This document shows, piece after piece, positions 62,237 to 64,000 of a stretch of DNA of 64,000 nucleotides; within the stretch, counting starts at the first letter, position 1; every line of letters starts with the position of its first letter. The DNA comes from Hormoscilla sp. GM7CHS1pb. GTDB lineage: Bacteria; Cyanobacteriota; Cyanobacteriia; Cyanobacteriales; Desertifilaceae. The notes below the pieces were generated by a model. The model was not told where the DNA came from, made no database searches, and saw only the letters and a list, made by a program, of their open reading frames with translations. The stretch covers positions 248,001 to 312,000 of the forward strand of contig JACONN010000006.1 in the NCBI GenBank assembly GCA_014323675.1, written 5' to 3'. The translations under genes were made by a program, and so were the position numbers.

Positions 62237-63103
62237 ATGATGGAAAAATCTGGTGTGGGACTGCATACTGGCGTCTTCACTAAGGTCAGGGTGCTACCAG
62301 CAGCAGTAGGAGAGGGGCGCTATTTTGTGCGGGTTGACCTGCCTGGAGCACCGGTAATACCTGCCCGGGTAGAGGCAGTAGTTTCCACAGGCCTGTCTAC
62401 TGAACTGGGATGGAAAGATGCGCGCGTGCGGACAGTAGAACATCTCTTAGCAGCACTGGTAGCCCTGGGCGTGCATGATGCCCGGATTGAGATTGACGGT
62501 CCAGAACTGCCCCTATTGGATGGTTCCGCAGCTGAATGGGTAGAGGCGCTTGGCGCGTTCCCAGGCCTCCCCAGGGAACGAGTAGGTTCCCTGGCAGAAC
62601 CCTGGGCAGTCCAACGAAAGGCCCCCATTGCCAAAATCACAGAACCAGTTTGGGTGCAGCGGGGTGACGCCTTTGTCTGTGCCATGCCAGCTAGCAAAAC
62701 TCGTTTCACCTATGGAATTGACTTCTCACTGCCAGCCATTGGCAATCAGTGGCACAGCTGGGAACCAGTCTCAGAGGACTTTGCTACCGAAATTGCACCG
62801 GCGAGGACTTTTGGTTTGGCAGATCGAATCCAGCAGCTGCGCGATCGGGGCTTAATCAAAGGTGGTACTCTGGATAATGCTTTAGTTTGTGGTGCCGACG
62901 GGTGGCTGAATCCGCCGTTGCGATTTGCCAATGAACCGGTGCGTCATAAACTATTAGACTTAATAGGGGATATGAGTTTGCTGGGAACCATTCCGGTGGC
63001 TCATTACCTGGCCTACAAAGCCAGCCATCAGCTGCATGTCCAACTTGCCAAAAAAATCGCGCAGCGTTGCGAGGCACGAAGCAATCCCAGTCTAATTAAT
63101 TAG
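62237..63103 (+). CDS. lpxC: UDP-3-O-acyl-N-acetylglucosamine deacetylase, about 288 aa
   Basis: EKSGVGLHTGVFTKVRVLPA, zinc histidine in TVEHLLAALVALGVHDARIE, DGPELPLLDGSA, and HKLLDLIGDMSLLG with the other ligands. Catalyses the committed step of lipid A synthesis. The usual N-terminus (HTL...) is unclear: the frame is open to 62159 but LLHIWGMM suggests the 5' end was changed; start ATG 62237 or 62240 proposed. An insert GAFPGLPRERVGSLAEPW (62556-62605) is a GTTCCC-type repeat read in frame. Followed by fabZ after 28 bases. Confidence 0.88.
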   Translation: MMEKSGVGLHTGVFTKVRVLPAAVGEGRYFVRVDLPGAPVIPARVEAVVSTGLSTELGWKDARVRTVEHLLAALVALGVHDARIEIDGPELPLLDGSAAEWVEALGAFPGLPRERVGSLAEPWAVQRKAPIAKITEPVWVQRGDAFVCAMPASKTRFTYGIDFSLPAIGNQWHSWEPVSEDFATEIAPARTFGLADRIQQLRDRGLIKGGTLDNALVCGADGWLNPPLRFANEPVRHKLLDLIGDMSLLGTIPVAHYLAYKASHQLHVQLAKKIAQRCEARSNPSLIN

Positions 63104-63131
63104 GCGGAACATCGCAAATCAAAATCTACTT

Positions 63132-63638
63132 ATGTCCACATTAACCGAAGTTAATACATCCGATTCTGTGAATAATGGGTCACCAGAGAGTCCTGATGCC
63201 AAAGAAAAAAGCGTTATCACTACCGAAGAGATTACCAAACTCCTGCCCCACCGCTATCCTTTTTTGCTGGTAGACCGGATTATTCAATATGTACCGGGCC
63301 AAAAGGCTGTAGGGATTAAAAATGTTACCTGTAATGAACCCCATTTCCAGGGACATTTCCCAGAACGTCCAATCATGCCGGGAGTGCTGATTGTCGAAGC
63401 AATGGCCCAAGTAGGGGGCGTCTTACTGACTCAGCTTCCAGATTGTCCTGGAGGACTATCTATGTTAACTGGTATCGATAAAGCTAAGTTCCGGCGTCCG
63501 GTGGTGCCTGGGGACCAATTAGTTATAACGGCTCAATTACTGAATGTCAAGCGCCGTCGTTTCGGCAAAATGCAATGTCTGGCCCAAGTAGATGGTCGAC
63601 GGGTGGCAGAAGGTGAATTGATGTTTTCGATCGCGTAG
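63132..63638 (+). CDS. fabZ: 3-hydroxyacyl-ACP dehydratase FabZ, 168 aa
   Basis: LLPHRYPFLLVDRIIQYVPG, HFQGHFPERPIMPGVLIVEA (catalytic His and Glu) and FRRPVVPGDQLVITAQLLNV are hallmarks of the hot-dog-fold dehydratase. It dehydrates 3-hydroxyacyl-ACPs in fatty acid synthesis. An N-terminal extension of about 25 polar residues is normal in cyanobacteria. Its stop codon TAG lies inside the hairpin at 63628-63658. Confidence 0.95.
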   Translation: MSTLTEVNTSDSVNNGSPESPDAKEKSVITTEEITKLLPHRYPFLLVDRIIQYVPGQKAVGIKNVTCNEPHFQGHFPERPIMPGVLIVEAMAQVGGVLLTQLPDCPGGLSMLTGIDKAKFRRPVVPGDQLVITAQLLNVKRRRFGKMQCLAQVDGRRVAEGELMFSIA

Positions 63639-63658
63639 CGCTGCGCGCTACGCGATCG
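63628..63658. repeat. CGATCGCGTAGCGC hairpin overlapping the fabZ stop
   Basis: Arms CGATCGCGTAGCGC and GCGCTACGCGATCG with a TGC loop. It is a short form of the GCGTAGCGTGGCGCAGCC family that broke xisH; here it supplies the final fabZ codons and stop. Confidence 0.8.
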
Positions 63659-63739
63659 TGGATTTGGAAAATACGCGATCGTTCATTGCTAATTGTTCCA
63701 TTGTATAGTTCATTCTGATTAGCAATTAGCAATGGGAAT

Positions 63740-64000
63740 ATGGCCACACTGATTCATCCAACTGCTGCGATCCATCCTGGTGCTAAACTGCATCCAACGG
63801 TGCAGGTGGCACCTTATGCTGTGATTGGAGAACATGCTGTAATTGGGGCTGGAACGAGGATCGGGGCCCATGTAACGATCGATGGTTGGACGGAAATTGG
63901 AGAAGGTAACAAAATATTTCCGGGGGCGGCTATTGGTTTAGAACCCCAAGACCTGAAATATGATGGGTCTCTCAGCTTGGTGAAAATTGGCGATCGCAAC
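63740..64000 (+). CDS. lpxA: UDP-N-acetylglucosamine acyltransferase, 5' part
   Basis: ATG 63740: IHPTAAIHPGAKLHPTVQVA, PYAVIGEHAVIGAGTRIGAH, VTIDGWTEIGEGNKIFPGAA are left-handed beta-helix hexapeptide repeats; GLEPQDLKYDG matches the LpxA signature IGxxPQDLKY. First step of lipid A synthesis. 87 codons visible; the gene runs past the window edge. Directly follows fabZ as in most cyanobacteria. Confidence 0.93.
   Translation, partial: MATLIHPTAAIHPGAKLHPTVQVAPYAVIGEHAVIGAGTRIGAHVTIDGWTEIGEGNKIFPGAAIGLEPQDLKYDGSLSLVKIGDRN

Overview
The window is cyanobacterial chromosome. Evidence: very many HIP1 octamers (GCGATCGC), psbV (photosystem II cytochrome c-550), menB for phylloquinone, gas-vesicle genes, xisH/xisI, a vMap-type STAND protein, and a cyanobacterial purC-omp85-lpxC-fabZ-lpxA neighbourhood. 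The mix of gas vesicles, XisHI, many toxin-antitoxin genes and heavy palindromic repeat load fits a filamentous Oscillatoriales-like organism, but I cannot name the genus. Coding density is low and a large share of the accessory genes is broken.

Layout. 1-2.5 kb: a frameshifted remnant gene, hairpin arrays, a composite MITE and a vMap-domain gene. 2.5-6.4 kb: a decayed vWA / PP2C / protein-kinase cassette resembling the TerY-P triads. 6.5-10.8 kb: small genes, mostly toxin-antitoxin (DUF2442, RelE-like, BrnTA, MNT/HEPN) embedded in duplicated HIP1-rich repeats. 10.9-20.4 kb: a dead DegT aminotransferase, rhomboid protease, psbV, accD, frameshifted pilD, a class I aminotransferase, a thioredoxin and Vipp1/PspA. 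20.6-26 kb: a possible group II intron remnant, an IS630 element, a SPOR-like membrane protein with an in-frame stop, a Cys-rich protein, menB and a TnpB remnant. 26-28.1 kb: partial gas-vesicle set gvpF-gvpG-(cyclase fragment)-gvpK. 28.2-32.5 kb: a 237-bp tandem triplication, a broken trypsin-like protease, two four-helix-bundle remnants, a truncated RAYT transposase and a 21-bp minisatellite. 32.6-36.8 kb: rplS-trnW-secE-nusG-rplK-rplA-(L10 leader)-rplJ-rplL. 37.2-39.4 kb: a bufferin-type metallophore operon bufA-bufB-bufC with a stop inside bufB. 39.6-42.8 kb: vMap-STAND NTPase, xisI and a repeat-disrupted xisH. 43.4-47.4 kb: a secreted protein and a frameshifted IS66 transposase. 48-52.4 kb: SbmA/ABCD-like ABC transporter, map, amidase. 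53.2-57.7 kb: LRR/FG-GAP/RTX protein and ilvC, with partial duplications of both. 57.8-64 kb: purC, omp85 (frameshifted), an inserted protease fragment with MITEs, lpxC, fabZ and lpxA (cut by the window end).

The dominant theme is short mobile DNA. A MITE family with GGGTGTGGTCAAAA terminal repeats makes about 9-bp target duplications; one copy has its empty site in the same window. A hairpin family keeps a GTAGT/ACTAC frame while its stem arms covary. Nested palindromes (GATGTCTCC...) and a 19-bp motif lie inside open reading frames and are translated as extra residues in Omp85, NusG, LpxC, an amidase and others. The most interesting gene systems are the vWA-PP2C-kinase cassette and the bufferin operon. 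Many lesions are single-base changes in homopolymers, including in genes expected to be essential (omp85), so some may be assembly errors rather than true decay.
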